From: Roridomyces roridus | Lineage: Eukaryota > Basidiomycota > Agaricomycetes > Agaricales > Mycenaceae | Length of the DNA: 64,000 bases | Assembly: GCA_029378245.1 (NCBI GenBank) | Contig: JARKIF010000021.1 | Location: 930,001 to 994,000, forward strand | Reading direction: 5' to 3' | Part shown: positions 1 through 11,418 of the stretch, piece by piece | How positions within the stretch are numbered: the stretch's first letter is position 1 | Layout of the letters: each line of letters opens with the position of its first letter | Made by a program: the position numbers and the translations under genes | Notes under the pieces: model-generated | Database searches by the model: none | Told to the model about the DNA's origin: nothing | Seen by the model: the letters and a program-made list of their open reading frames with translations, nothing else

Positions 1-364
1 CGATCCAACTAGTAAGTGACATCGACCCGTTTATTTTCGAACTCGCCCCATGTTTGCCAAAGCGCTGACCAATGACCACGAATGAGACCCACCGCACTTG
101 GTATGTATCACTCACACGATAAAGCCCTTTCGCCCTCGAGTCGGCTCTACAAGGGCATCAGTCAGTATCCCGACACGGATGAAAAGGACGCAGTCCGGCG
201 TCCCCGGGCGGTCCCATCTACATATCCGGCGCTGTTGGCCAATGGATCACCCCATTGTTGGGTTGCATGCAACACCGCGTTCCTTTTACTGCGGCTTTCC
301 CTCCTTTGCCATTGGTTGAATGCAGTTGAACGCCGACTCAAAAAAAGCCAGAGCAGGTTCGAAA

Positions 365-458
365 TGACCCTCACTCGAATCGAACGAGCTACCTGGCATA
401 AACCCAACTGGCATCCTGATGATTTGACGCAGGTGCGGACCACGTGCACCGCAAGGTC
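365..458 (-). tRNA. tRNA-like sequence (degenerate, possibly intron-bearing), copy 1
   Basis: Read on the minus strand, a 5' GACCTTG segment can pair with a 3' GAGGGTC segment to form an acceptor stem. A T-arm of the form GCTCG-TTCGATT-CGAGT lies just before the 3' side, and a T7 run about 20 nt downstream could end Pol III transcription. The D arm is poor, and no anticodon loop with T33 can be placed, so this is a pseudogene or tRNA-derived repeat rather than a confident tRNA. A related copy with similar flanks is at 976-1061. Confidence 0.35.
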
Positions 459-975
459 TTGGATGCACTTGGCCACGACAAAAGAAGTACATGTTAAATC
501 CAGTCTCAGCCGAGGGAAAGTAAGTTCCCAACATCCAGCATATAACCCACGCTCGAGTCGAACGAGCTTACTGCTCCCCGAACTCATCTTGGATTGGAAC
601 AGAGCCGCAATTTGGGCTACGTTGTGAGGTGCAGCTGTACCCTGATTTAGATGTGGGCAACCGGGGCCGGGGGGGTACATTTGAGCGTTGTAAGTACCGT
701 TGGTTTGACTCTTTGAATCTTTGCCAAAGATTATCGCTGCTGACTTCCAACGCAGCAGCAGATGCCAGAATCTCCTCTTCATCCGACTCCGCCGATGGAC
801 TCGATGCGGAACGGTTGAGCGATTGCTTAAATTTGCAAACACATGTCTTCCGCTGCAGTTTTCGTTCCCTTTCTACCTAGATTGGTGTTGAATGACATTC
901 GTGCAGTTGGTGTACGCAGACTCTAAAAAAGCCAAATTATGGGTTCAACCTACAAAAACGCAATGCACCCAGAAA

Positions 976-1061
976 TGACCTCCACTCGAATCGAACGAGC
1001 CACCACTGACCAAATAACAATATGTGCACACTAGACGCAGGTGCGGACCACCGCTAAGGTC
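976..1061 (-). tRNA. tRNA-like sequence (degenerate), copy 2
   Basis: This is the same design as the copy at 365-458: acceptor-like GACCTTA against GGAGGTC, D-arm-like GCGG..CCGC, and the same T-arm GCTCG-TTCGATT-CGAGT on the minus strand. Flanks are also shared (an A-rich stretch followed by GCCA), so the two look like a duplicated unit. Further T-arm-only traces occur near 552-570 and 1296-1312. No anticodon can be assigned. Confidence 0.35.
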
Positions 1062-1116
1062 TTTGGTTCGTATCTATCTGATTCTAGCCACGACCAAGCA
1101 TGTTGAATGAAGGTGT

Positions 1117-1234
1117 CACGGCGGGCAAAAGCCAGCAAAGGATAAAGAAGGTATTTTCTCTTTGTTCGGGCAAAGTAAAACGACCTTCTTTATGGGAAGG
1201 CTTATTTGACCTTCGCTGGCTTGTGCCCGCCGTG
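1117..1234. mobile_element. Small foldback element (MITE-like)
   Basis: The ends form a nearly perfect inverted repeat of about 20 bp that starts CACGGCGGGC and ends GCCCGCCGTG. A second, inner inverted segment (around AAGAAGGT and ACCTTCTT) extends the hairpin. The element is 118 bp with no coding capacity. A clear target duplication is not certain. Confidence 0.6.
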
Positions 1235-1987
1235 TGTCAGTTGAACAGAAAAAGATAGGGATCCTGGATGCGACCATATATGTCAGCAACGCTCTCGGGT
1301 CGAACGAGCCGGAGCTTACATTGAGACGAGTCGATCTGCCTCTGTATCGTATTGGCCGATCTGTCAAGGGGCTGACCGGGATTCTGGGACAAAGTACTTG
1401 ATTCGACTCACCGATCGGGAAGTAGGATTGGCGCACAGTATGTGGCGAAAGCATCCCAAGGTGTTGATGTTCAACTATGCCATATAACTGTTGTGGTAAG
1501 GTCCAGCATTGTATTATTCTATCCCGCAGTGAATCTTACATGTAGGTGGACAAATCAACCGCTGCTGTTGTTTTCCGTCTTTCGGAAGTGGGCAGATTTG
1601 ATGTGTAGTGGTTACGCTCCATCATGCCACCCGCTGAAGGCACCCTCACCAATAGGGATGAACATCGAGGGGATCCCAATGTAAGTAAAGAAATAAAAGC
1701 GGCAGAGCACCGTCTCATGCCCGGTGCAGGGTTCGAACGCTGCTCATCGGGTACATTTGACTCAATCTCAGTCGACACTCTCTGGACTCGGTGGCTCGCT
1801 GCAAGCGTGAGTAAGTATTTGAATGGCCATGAGCGATACACATGATATGGCCAGAGCTTCATGGGCAATGTACTAAATTGAATTACATAATATTTCTGCC
1901 ACTGTACTTGTTGCGGTCCATCGGGCGGCCCGGGCGGAAAAGCCAATTGATTGGTCCAAATCACAGATGAGGCCTAGTCACTTGAAG

Positions 1988-2080
1988 CCGAGCCTGAGAG
2001 TAGACGGACCAGGGATTGCTACTACTACGGTCTACAAGTAGCATCCCGGCGGCGCTGGGTTCGATTCCCCTCGGTTCGGA
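1988..2080 (+). tRNA. tRNA-like sequence, plus strand
   Basis: Seven acceptor pairs can form (CCGAGCC with GGTTCGG, one G-T), followed by discriminator A. A B-box-like GGGTTCGATTCCC lies just before the 3' stem. The T-stem is only partly paired and the anticodon arm is unclear, so function is doubtful. Another T-arm-like sequence with GGTTCGAAC is at about 1726-1745. Confidence 0.3.
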
Positions 2081-2785
2081 TAGGCATGTGTCGAGGACTC
2101 GAGGGAGCCCTTTTTTTGGTTGTTCTGGTGTCAAAACTTGGCTCTCCAACATTGTTCAAGCCTACCTGCTGTTCGGTTTTGAACGCCCTTTTTCAACTTC
2201 ACAGAAATCCGATCAACGTATCTGATAGTCATCAGAATCGAACCGTGGGAAGTAGAAAGTGTGTAGAGTTCGAGACGGAGTCGCAAGTGTGTGAGGTGGA
2301 CGACACAATTGCAGGGACCACAGCCCACCGATTCGTGGGCGGCAGGGACATCCACAGCTGCTTGATGAGAGTTCGACTCCTGCCACTCGCATATAAGCAG
2401 AACAATTAGCTTTTTGGAACCGTGAGAAATCGCGAAGCGGCATCTTTGCGCGCGATCAATACGTCAGAATCGACGAGTCACCAGGAGCGTTGCATATCAA
2501 AATGCCAAGCCTGAGTGAGAAGTGCGAGTAAGTACGGAGCCGCGTAGGTTCTTGCGATACTCACGGCGAAGGTCTTCCTCTGACTCGGAGGCGTGAGAAG
2601 AAGATAGATAAATACCGAGCTGATAGAATTCATTCGCTCCACCTTGTATTGAAAGCGGCCAACACTTCTTCGCAGGCTCGGCTTTGCGTCCGACAGTATG
2701 ACTCGTCATGAAAATCCGCCTCCGAGGTTCTTCTGGGTTCAAATACTTCACCGTCTCGCCCAGCACATCAACTTCCCTCAACACC

Positions 2786-4499
2786 ATGTACCTCGGACTC
2801 GGCTCCCTGTTAGCGCTCGTCATTCAAAACTTGCCCTTCTACTTGCAAGACACAACGACCGCTGAATCCAGGTGCCTCGACCTCGAATCGACTCTCAACA
2901 TCGAAAACACGACGATTCTGAACGTCGCATACGTCCGTGGGGACACCAGGGTCCAGCCGCAGGGGACTTGTGCTGGGGAAGCGCATGTCAGCGTCTCGCT
3001 CTGTCGAGTCCAGTATGTGACCCACACGAGCGCACGGTCTGCGATACATGCCGAAGCGTGGCTTCCCGACGAATGGTACGGGCGATTTCTGGTCGCGGGG
3101 AACGGTGGCCTCGGTGGTTGTAAGAGAAATTCCCCAGTTCACTCCACAACGCTCACTAAATCCAGGTATACCATACAACCTCCTCGACTACGGCTCCTCG
3201 ATGCACTTTGCCACCATCGCCGCAGACAACGGCCACGACGGCTACACAGCCGTTCCATTCCTCCACAACGATCAAGTCTTGCAAGACTTTGCCACACGCT
3301 CCATTCACATCGCCTCTCTCACAGGAAAAGAAATTCTTCGTACGTATTACGCTCGCCCACACGCCAAATCATACTTTCTGGGCTGCTCGACTGGCGGGAG
3401 ACAAGGCACATACAGCGCGGTGCACCACGCCGAGAATTTTGACGGCATCCTCGCAGGGGCACCGGGGACGGATTGGAATCACCTCATGCATTGGATGGGA
3501 ATGCTCGCACGCGCGGTGGGTGCACCAAACGCCTCCAAATCGGCGTCGTTCATCCCACCAGAGTTGTGGCGTGTCGTAGCTGAGGAGGTCATGGCGCAGT
3601 GTGATGGGTTGGACGGGCTCGAAGATGGGATGATCAGCGAGCCGGATGAGTGTGGCTTTCGGCCAGAAGTGCTGCTTTGCGGTGGGGCGAGGGGAAATAA
3701 AGAGTGCCTCACCCCAGCGCAGGTCGACGCGCTCCGGACGATTTACTCGCCCTTGTATGATGCCGGTCAGCTTGTTTATCCTCGCTTTGATCCAGGGTCA
3801 GAGGGCGTCGGGATGCCGTTTACTGGAGAGTTTCCGGAACTCCTCTCTGTGAGTGTTCTTCTTTCCCATCTCAGCTACGCGCTCATCATACGGCAGCAAT
3901 GGTTCAAATACGGCGTGATCAACGCAACTTCGTACGACTTCAGCACTTACGGTCCAGCCGAGGGGCGTCTGATGGACTCCATCAACGCAGGGGGTATCGC
4001 TACATGGGACGGGAATATGAGCGCGTTCCGCGACCGAGGTGGCAAGTACCTCACGTACCACGGACAGGCGGATTGGATCGTTCCCGCGGGAAACTCCAAA
4101 CGCCAATATTCCCTCGTCTCCTCAACCATGGGCCTATCCACACCGGAGATGGACTCATTCTACCGCCTGTTCCTCGCTCCCGGGATGGCACATTGCCTTG
4201 ACGGGCCGGGGGCATGGGATTTCGGGCAGCTCGGGCATGCGGAGGCGGTCACGCTTTGGCAGTCGGACCTCGAGCTCACTATGGGGCTTCGTCATGCAGC
4301 TGCAGGAAACGTCCACACGCCCGTCCGCAACGACAGCGCACACAACATCCTCCTTGCGCTGGTTGACTGGGTCGAAGGCGGGATGGCGCCAGAGACAATT
4401 ACCGGTACCGGAGATGATGGGGTGGAGCGTGCGCATTGTCGGTATCCGGCGGTAAGTATGTGGGATGAGGAAAGCGAGGAGTGGCAATGTGTGATGTGA
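2786..4499 (+). CDS. Secreted tannase / feruloyl esterase family protein
   Basis: This is probably an extracellular carboxylesterase that releases gallic or hydroxycinnamic acids from plant esters. The protein is about 539 aa after removal of two introns: 3120-3165, and an in-frame 48-nt intron at 3849-3896 that gives ELLS-QWFKYG across the join. The N-terminus (MYLGLGSLLALVIQ) is a signal-peptide-like stretch, and the ATG at 2786 has ACACC before it. The nucleophile motif GCSTGGRQG, the following GILAGAPGTDW, a late Asp in GQADWIVPAG and the His in APGMAHC match the family's catalytic triad. Paired cysteines (CGG..CLTP, CRYP..WQC) are as in secreted members. An ATG 78 nt upstream in frame is possible but would bury the signal peptide. 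Substrate cannot be read from sequence. Confidence 0.9.
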
Positions 4500-5266
4500 G
4501 AGATTGTAGAAAATACACTAATACCGTGATAAAAGTATTCCCACGGTTGAATCGAACGTTGTGTCTGAAAGTGGGAGTGGGAAGCAGGTCTACTTGGCTT
4601 GCTACTGCCCCGAACACCGGCATGTGCGCGTTATTGAGAGCGGCGAGGATCGCATATCAAATGCGCGATGGCGCGTGCTTGAGAAGGACATGATGGAAGT
4701 CATCAAGCAGTGCATGCCTAAGGCAGTCCCTCAGCTGCCCATCCCGACTTCCCAGTGGTTTCCCGTGGATATAATTGTCTTTCTTGAACCAGTGAGACAG
4801 GTTGAAGGTTCGCTTAGCGTTTTCCTCGTTGCTTAATAGTGTTCTCACATGGATTCACAGTGCTCGTTCCCCAGATACCCTTCCACGATGATCTCCTTAC
4901 CTCCCCAAGCTCCTTGGATATAGTGCATCTCACGTCAACGCAGAAACGGCGCAGGGCGTTCCCCGCGCGGGACCATGTGCCCTTATTATTATCATTGTTA
5001 CCTGAGAGGTAAACAAGGCCATATCTTTGTGAATACAGCCTTGATTTATATATTGCAGCTCGGATGTATCTTGAATCGTAATGCAAGCGCTAGCGTAGTC
5101 GTCTACAGTCCGTGTTGCGATCGGAACAGTGACTATGATCAGTCCCCAGTTCACGAATCTGTGGGGGAATACAGCTGGCTCCGCGCTCAGTCAGCGACAT
5201 ACTGGCTGATTCATCCAACGTCACCACATAAATAAGAAGGTCAGTGGCTTCCCCTTCAAACGACTC
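4500..5266. other. Intergenic, no gene recognised
   Basis: This stretch lies between the tannase-like gene and the alpha/beta hydrolase gene on the same strand. An open frame at 4561-4836 has no recognisable domain, signal or codon bias, so it was not called. Confidence 0.5.
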
Positions 5267-6408
5267 ATGTTTGCGTCCATCCCCCAAATCCTCCTCCTCG
5301 TCGCACACCTGCATCTTGCAGCGACCGCCTATGGCCAAGCCTGTGGATGCTCGTCCGTCGTGGTACCGGTCCATGTGAACACGCTGCTTGCCAAGGACCC
5401 CACCGATCCCTTCGGCGGGCTGGAAAGCAATGCGACAGCTCTTCGTCGGCTCAATGAAACTTACGACATTTTCGGAGTATTTTGCGCGCCCACGGAGAAG
5501 ACGGCGCAGAGTATAGGTGCGTTTCAACCTTCTCGTATTCGCTATCGGTCTAAGTTTGCATAGACGTCATTCAACTGCTGGTCCACGGGTTCACATACAA
5601 CAACGAATACTGGTCTCCTAAGACCGAGGAGTTCCAAAACCAGTCGTATACGGCCTATGCCTGCGACCGAGGCTTGTCTACGTTGGCCATTGATCTTGTC
5701 GGCGTTGGGAAAAGTACACGCCCGACCAATGCATCCGACGTCCAGTACGCCACGGATTCGGCCGTCGTTTCGCAGCTAGCACGCCACCTCAAGAGCGCGT
5801 CAATTATCCCTGGGGTCCAGCCTTTCAACCAAGTCATCGGTATTGGGCATAGCGCCGGCTCGGTGACGCTCATCCACGAAGCCATCACGGAGGCTGAGCG
5901 CTCGCCCTTCGACGGGCTCATCCTCACTGGCCAACTCATCTTCCAACCGGGCGAGCTGGTCCTCTCAGGGCTGGTCAGCGCAAGGGAAGACACGCCCATC
6001 CGTTGGGGCTCCCTCGAACCAAACTATATCACCGAGGGCTCCCGCGCGCTCTTCTATCCCTCCGACACGACATTATTCTCTCCCCGTATGCTGGTATACG
6101 ACAATTTCACCAAGGACGTGGGTTCGGTTTCCATTGTCCCGGGAATCAGTATCTCGTCGTTACTCGCAAACTACACGGGGCCTGTTGCCAAGGTTGCGGG
6201 CTTGCGAGACCAGGCAATTTGCTACAACACGGGTAGGTGCGACGATCTCGCGGCATTGACTGCATTGGAGCGTGTCTTGTGGCCCAAGGCAAAGAGTTTC
6301 GAGGTTGTCTTGACGGAGGGAGGGCATTGTATGAATCTTGATTTTTTGGCGGACGGAGCGTTTAGTGCTTTCGTCAAGCTTGTGAAACAGTTTGCGGGAT
6401 TGCAATAA
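5267..6408 (+). CDS. Secreted alpha/beta-hydrolase (esterase/lipase-like)
   Basis: This is an alpha/beta-hydrolase of 364 aa after removal of one 47-nt intron (5517-5563), which splits a GAC codon. The N-terminus is a clear signal peptide (MFASIPQILLLVAHLHLAAT). The oxyanion region LLVHGFTYNNEYW, the nucleophile elbow GHSAG (codons near 5847-5861) and the C-terminal His in GGHCMNLD are in the usual order. The protein is likely extracellular and acts on esters or lactones. The same orientation and secretion as the tannase-like gene upstream hint at joint use in plant-polymer or metabolite breakdown, but this is inference. Confidence 0.85.
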
Positions 6409-6745
6409 GCTGCCATTAGTACGCTACCGAATGAATACAAAGCTTACCGTCGTGGGGCCCTTTCTTGTTTTCAGGCCGGCGCTCATCCATCCTACCCGGC
6501 ATCATGAAGTCAACATACATCTTTGTGGGTTTTCTACTCGGACACGCAGTCCTGGGAAGACAATACAAATCGCTACTCCACACAACCCATATTTTGTTCA
6601 CTTTTCCCTCCCACAATTTTACGAGGCATCCCTATTTTGATTCTTTTCTCGTTGCTCGTTGCTCCTTCTCTCTTCTCTTTTGTCTTTTGTCTTTTCTCGT
6701 TTCTCTTTTGTCTTGGTCTTTTCTCTTTTCTTCTTCTTCAGCCGC

Positions 6746-8126
6746 TCAAACAATCGAATCGTTCCTCCGCGTAACGCCATCCCACCGCGACAAGACGCGC
6801 GCCAACTTGGGGCTGTTCATCATCCTGTCCCACACGTCGAGTAGGTCCGAAATCGAACGTGAACTGGCGTTGGCCAACTCTGCCATGGAGCGGGAGGCTG
6901 AGATTGACGATACGAGGTTGAAGTTGCCGAAGCCAGATCGGGACTTGGACTTGGTCGGCGTGTCGTATGCGAGGGTGGGGAGGCCGGCGCCGCAATAAAC
7001 TCCTCCTCGTCGTCCGTGTCCTGGCCGATTACAAAGATTTCTTCCGGGGCCTCGGGAGCGATGGCGCTGAAGGGCCGAGGGCAAGCCTTGATGTCCTCGA
7101 TATCCGTCTCGACTGGCTTGACCACACTGTTGTCGAGCTCCTCGTCTAGAACAACGAGTGTTGCCTCAGCATCCCTCATCAGGCCAGAGAGCAGGTCCTC
7201 GACGTCGACCTTGGGGGCCTCGGAAGACGCGACCAAAACGGGCGGAGCGGAGTGACGCTTGGTGGTCTTGACGGCGGCGACGTCGGGCGAGGGTGGTGCA
7301 GCGAGGATGGGCATGGAGTGGCGACGCGAGGCGAGGACCTGCTTATTGAAACCCCGCATCTCAGCAAGGATAGCGTCCTTGGCCTCGCTCCAGCCTGGGG
7401 AGCATGGTGCAGGTGCAGGAGCGGATGAGACGGAGACGGCGACGGCGACGACGGGCTCGACCTCGGGAGCAGGGTGCGGGCGGGAGCGAGAACACTTCTT
7501 GCTCTTGCGAGAGCGAGTCGGGAGAGAATAGTTGACGACCGCAGGCTCGGCCTCCTTGGTGGACGTGGACTTGGTTTTCGACTTTTTCTTGGCTGCCTTG
7601 GTGGTCCCAGCCTTGATGTTCTCGCCGGGAATATTCGTGATGCACCCGAGAGCGGTGCGACGGTCATGGAAGACGGTGGAGGGCCGCGCAAAGTCTTGTA
7701 CCTCGAATACGTTCTCGACTGGGAGGGGAGGGCGCGCCTCGGGCTTCGTGAGGATAGAAGGCAGGGAGGGGAGGGCGATGGTTTCGACGACGACGGCACT
7801 CAACAGCTCGGAACCGCTAGGCTGTATGGACTCGGCCGAGGTACCTGCAGCGACGGACTCGACATGGGGAAAGACGTCGCCGTCGTCGGGTGCTACAATA
7901 GCGAAATCAGAACTGGGCGAGGTACTATTGACGGGTTACGCACCTATAGTCTCCGCCTGGGCATCCTTTGTAACTTCTGAGACACTCGAATCAGTCTTGG
8001 ACGACGAAGAAGAGCAGACAGCCACGTACCGCTACTCGCCTTGCGAACAAACAAATGGAAGAAGCGCGACAGGGCGTCACCAAAATACTTCCGAAGGAAC
8101 GTGTGGATCTGAATGAGAGTGGTCAT
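6746..8126 (-). CDS. Hypothetical protein, Ser/Pro/acidic, structure partly unresolved
   Basis: Three exons can be joined in frame from the ATG at 8126. Introns are 7977-8029 and 7893-7943, and each splits a codon. The protein starts MTTLIQIHTFLRKYFGDALS, then becomes low-complexity: Lys-rich near KKKSKTKS, Pro/Ala/Val-rich, and acidic near DTDDEEE. In the long third exon one frame stops at 6820. A neighbouring frame from about 6990 to 6746 has strong coding character (ending SRWDGVTRRNDSIV), so a frameshift, an unseen intron or a sequence error lies near 6990. No family was recognised; the composition suggests a disordered, possibly nuclear protein. An upstream in-frame ATG at 8180 has a poorer context. 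Confidence 0.55.
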
Positions 8127-8734
8127 CTTGATAGATGGATAGTGGGTGGTAGGAGGAGAGATGTGGTGGGTGGCTGACATTGAAGCTGGCCGATTAAATG
8201 TCTGAGTCGAGCACAGCTTCTGTGAACGCCGGCGTTAGGAGGAGTGAAACATGCGGCAAAAGGCACGAAGTGAGGTGAGGATCGCATCGTCGCGCAAAGA
8301 GATGGTGGGAGCAAGAGGCACCAGATCAACTGATCCTTGACACTGATTGATCTACTCCTCCCTTCCTTTTTTAGGTGTAGCTCCGTGAAGTCCGTTAATT
8401 CCGTGTCTTGCCAACAAGTGTTGTCCGTTGTCCCTGCCTACTTTGTGCTCCCCAACTGCTCTGAACCAATTGACTTTGAGCTAAGACTGGCTCTATTTGC
8501 CCCTCTCCGCCTCCCGCTACCTTTTGGTGTTTTTTGCATGACATCACGACCAACCGGAGTTATCAACATCGTGTCACGGATCACTTGATCTGCTGCCTCT
8601 TGGGTGGGAGTCAAGAGCAAAAAGTGATCCGTGAGAACGCCATCCACAGACCGTGATGTAATAGTAGCTTCAAGTTCCTGAGCGATGAGCCGGTTTATCT
8701 TATCGTGCCGGGAAGTGGTTCGTCGGAAACCAAC

Positions 8735-8969
8735 TACTGTACCATTTCGATCAATTCGAATGGTCACAAGTCACAAGCCCCATTTCATACGGAATTTTTC
8801 GGATGTCACAGGGTCACTGAAGCGATTTTGGCTCTGCCGAGGCGTGCCGGTGATAGCCGAGCTTAGCCGACGGGTCAAATTGCCTTTTTGGGCTCGGCTA
8901 CGAATGGTTCCATTCGTATGAAAAGTCACAGCCCAAAGTGCCATTCGAATTGATCGAAATGGTACAGTA
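8735..8969. mobile_element. MITE with 27-bp perfect TIRs and TA target duplication
   Basis: The termini CTGTACCATTTCGATCAA... and their exact reverse complement at the other end are identical over 27 bp and flanked on both sides by TA (8735-8736 and 8968-8969). The size is about 231 bp between the TA copies. A TA duplication is the mark of Tc1/mariner-type transposition. Inside there is no open frame of note, only further partial inverted matches. Confidence 0.75.
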
Positions 8970-9030
8970 TGTACCCCAAATGTACCGAAGAAATTTCGAG
9001 CAAAAAATTCCTTCGCTCCAATGGCCACAT

Positions 9031-9124
9031 CTCAGCCGCGAGGAATCGAACCCCGGTCTGCAGAATCGCGACATACGTCCCTCTGGCAAATGCATTCCTG
9101 CTGTATGCCACATACTACGGCCGA
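9031..9124 (-). tRNA. tRNA-like, possibly intron-containing
   Basis: On the minus strand TCGGCCG pairs with CGGCTGA (one G-T), followed by discriminator G. The T-arm CGGGG-TTCGATT-CCTCG is well formed, a 4-bp D-stem GTAT/ATAC and a 5-bp anticodon-type stem GCAGG/TCTGC can form, and T6 follows about 24 nt downstream. The would-be anticodon loop is about 30 nt and lacks T33, so either an intron is present or the gene is dead. The tRNA-Asp type is the closest match by A box (TAGTATGTGG). Confidence 0.4.
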
Positions 9125-9777
9125 GTTATTGAGAACTGTGGATTCATCAGGGTTGAACTCGAACGGATCCATAAAATATCCAACCACCATTCCAACTTCA
9201 TTTTGCGAGCTTGAACTACGCCGGAACAAACGAGAAACCACCAGCGGCAACGCAGCACTCGACGAACTGTTCGACAAGAGTTCGTCGTACCCAGGAGTCG
9301 GTGGCACGACCGCGCTGATGCAGCACTGTTGGTGCACGAGAGTACAATTGCCAAGCCCTTTGGTTGTGCAATCTCAGAGCACTTTTCCACCGTCGTTTGC
9401 CCCGCAACGCAGGACAGGAGGGTGAGTATAGAGAGGATGGCCATATTTCTGAACTGCATAATTAATCTGAAAGAAGAATGTCGTTCAACGTACTTTTGTA
9501 CCTTTATTTTGTACCGTGGACCGGTGTAAATTGGATACTCATTTAGCGATATGCAGCCTGAACGAGAAATGAGCCTACCTCCAAGTCTCAGCAGTATCGT
9601 TGGTGTTGTGCCCGGGCGTCGCCGGTGGGTGGTATTGAAATCTCTAGCCACTGCGATACACACCTAAGAATCTAAGTAAACAAATCTGTATGATTAGTTG
9701 ACAAAATCTGAACCAGTCTGTGAAATTGTGACTCAACGGATCCCGAAAGACACAAAAGAAAGAGGCTCACCGCGGAG

Positions 9778-9840
9778 GGAGGCGCAGGGAATCGAACCCG
9801 TGAAGCTTCTGTGACAGGAGAACTAACTGACGAGGCCCTC
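9778..9840 (-). tRNA. tRNA-Asp-like pseudogene
   Basis: On the minus strand CCTGTCAC contains the Asp anticodon GTC, and GGGTTCGATTCCC gives a proper T-arm. The acceptor (GAGGGCC with GCGCCTC) has two mismatches and the D arm is eroded. It is probably a decayed tRNA-Asp copy. Confidence 0.35.
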
Positions 9841-10048
9841 TGTATGCCACACACAACGACCGTTCAGATGAAGCAGTGTGTTGTGTAACTTGTTGGGTGC
9901 TGTTGGCTCCAAAAGCGAGCCGACCATCCTGTGATATCCGACGCTCTCGAAGGGAGCCTACACGCTCGACCTGAATTTGCGCTAGGATTGAATGAGCTCG
10001 AGACCGACACCAGACGGATGAGGAAAAAGAGTGATGATCTAGCAGTAT

Positions 10049-10140
10049 TCAGGGCCCGGGACTCGAACCCGTGCGTACCGATCTGGCCGTTTGTAATTAC
10101 TGATTCCTCGCAGAAAGGTTCAAACGGCATACGTGGCGGC
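10049..10140 (-). repeat. tRNA-derived repeat (family B, copy 1)
   Basis: A minus-strand GGGTTCGAGTCCCGG T-arm is preceded by GAACCTTTC and GATCGG blocks that recur in the same order at about 10440-10545. The sequence resembles a tRNA 3' half but does not fold fully. Confidence 0.35.
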
Positions 10141-10439
10141 TAGCACTATAATTTGAATATTAATTAGTTCAAAATCACGCACCGTACATTCGGCATCGGC
10201 GTGCCGAACACCATTCTGCAGGGCGGAAGAGACTACTGGGAAGTTCAAGATGCCTGCGAACATGAAGAAGAAAAACTACTTCTGTGTTGCCTGCTGGTTG
10301 TGTTCCTTTGAATCCAAAACGAGCGACCACGAGCTGCTTTCTGTTATATATATATCCCAGTCGCAGGAAGCCTACTCCACACCAGGATTTGATGAGGGAG
10401 TGACCTGAGGAGAAATAATGCCAGACTCTCCAGATATTC

Positions 10440-10545
10440 AGGCGCCGAGACTCGAACCCGCGGGTGCCCGATCTTGCTGGTACCGACTATGCTTCGTATA
10501 ATCAGCTCAGCCGAAAGGTTCAAGTTGCAAATATCACTTGGGGCA
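10440..10545 (-). repeat. tRNA-derived repeat (family B, copy 2)
   Basis: This shares GAACCTTTC, GATCGG and GGGTTCGAGTC..CGG blocks with the copy at 10049-10140. A third, shorter T-arm-bearing trace (GTCGGGGTTCGGCTCC) is at about 10625-10690. Confidence 0.35.
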
Positions 10546-10931
10546 TAATAATCACGTTCTGTAGATTTGGCATGGGTGAATACAGTAAGAACAAGAAGAA
10601 AAAGGAACATCTCGTTGGTCCATTGTGAGTGCGAGGAGCCGAACCCCGACCTACTTGTTTCCTGTCTTATAGGGCACGATACTGCCCTCAAGGCGAATTA
10701 GTATTTGCCGTCTCCTCTGGGATAACATGTTCAGATCGTGCTCTGACAGACAGTTAGTCGTGGAAATAAACCCGATGAGGATTTCACCCTGGACCACCTC
10801 GGAAAAATCGAACGTCGGCCTTGTCAAGCAGGCGTGACTGTAGTACGCGTATTCCAGCGTTTGGCTATTGACTGGGAATCAATCAACGTAAGAACGAAAA
10901 AACGAGTTTTCTTCTTCTTCATGGACCCTGT

Positions 10932-11010
10932 TCATTTCAGCGCCGGGAATCGAACCCGGATCCCACCCGAGACACAGACACTGGTATCAGACCGCTCGGT
11001 CCACAGTCAA
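10932..11010 (-). repeat. tRNA-derived repeat (family C, copy 1)
   Basis: On the minus strand GACCGAGCGGTCTGA resembles the D-arm of class II (Leu/Ser) tRNAs, and CCGGGTTCGATTCCCGG forms a perfect T-arm. T6 lies 30-36 nt downstream. The acceptor pairs only partly. The related copy 2 is at 11091-11175. Confidence 0.4.
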
Positions 11011-11090
11011 TCCTGTCCACTACCCATTGCGCGTATATCGAGCTATTCGATGAGAATCAAAGCCCAAAAAACTCGAAGTGCACGACATGA

Positions 11091-11175
11091 TTCCAGGGCC
11101 AGGAATCGAACCCGGATCCCACCTGAGACACACAGATCCGCTGGCGTCCAACCGCTCGGTCTACGGTCAACGGTA
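11091..11175 (-). repeat. tRNA-derived repeat (family C, copy 2)
   Basis: This repeats the blocks of copy 1: GACCGAGCGGT, CTGTGT, GGTGGGATCCGGGTTCGATT. T6 lies about 20 nt downstream. The paired copies point to duplication of a class II tRNA-like unit. Confidence 0.4.
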
Positions 11176-11418
11176 AATGCGTCAATCTATCCAGAAAGGC
11201 AAGATATTGAGGCACTTCCCACTGCGCCCGGCCCACGGCGCCCAAGCAAACGGAACACGTACCTCGTACCTCACCCCACGCCACAAAATATCCCACAATC
11301 TGCCCCTTCTCCCAATCGCGTGTGCCCAACGCCACAAGAACAAGGCATCGAAGAAAAATACAACAAACGGCCTTGAAAGGTTGACATCGGACCACCGGCA
11401 CGTCGTTGTCCGCTGACC

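Noticed and set aside
162..842. 226-codon minus-strand open frame
   Set aside because: It runs through tRNA-like sequences, with no domain, signal or codon bias.
4561..4836. 91-codon frame after the tannase gene
   Set aside because: No family, no start context, and no exon partners.
8438..8767. 109-codon minus-strand frame
   Set aside because: Its start lies inside the MITE terminus and codons look random.
10487..10507. Similarity to part of a loxP arm (CTTCGTATAAT)
   Set aside because: Only 11 bases match and there is no inverted partner; it is chance within a tRNA-like repeat.
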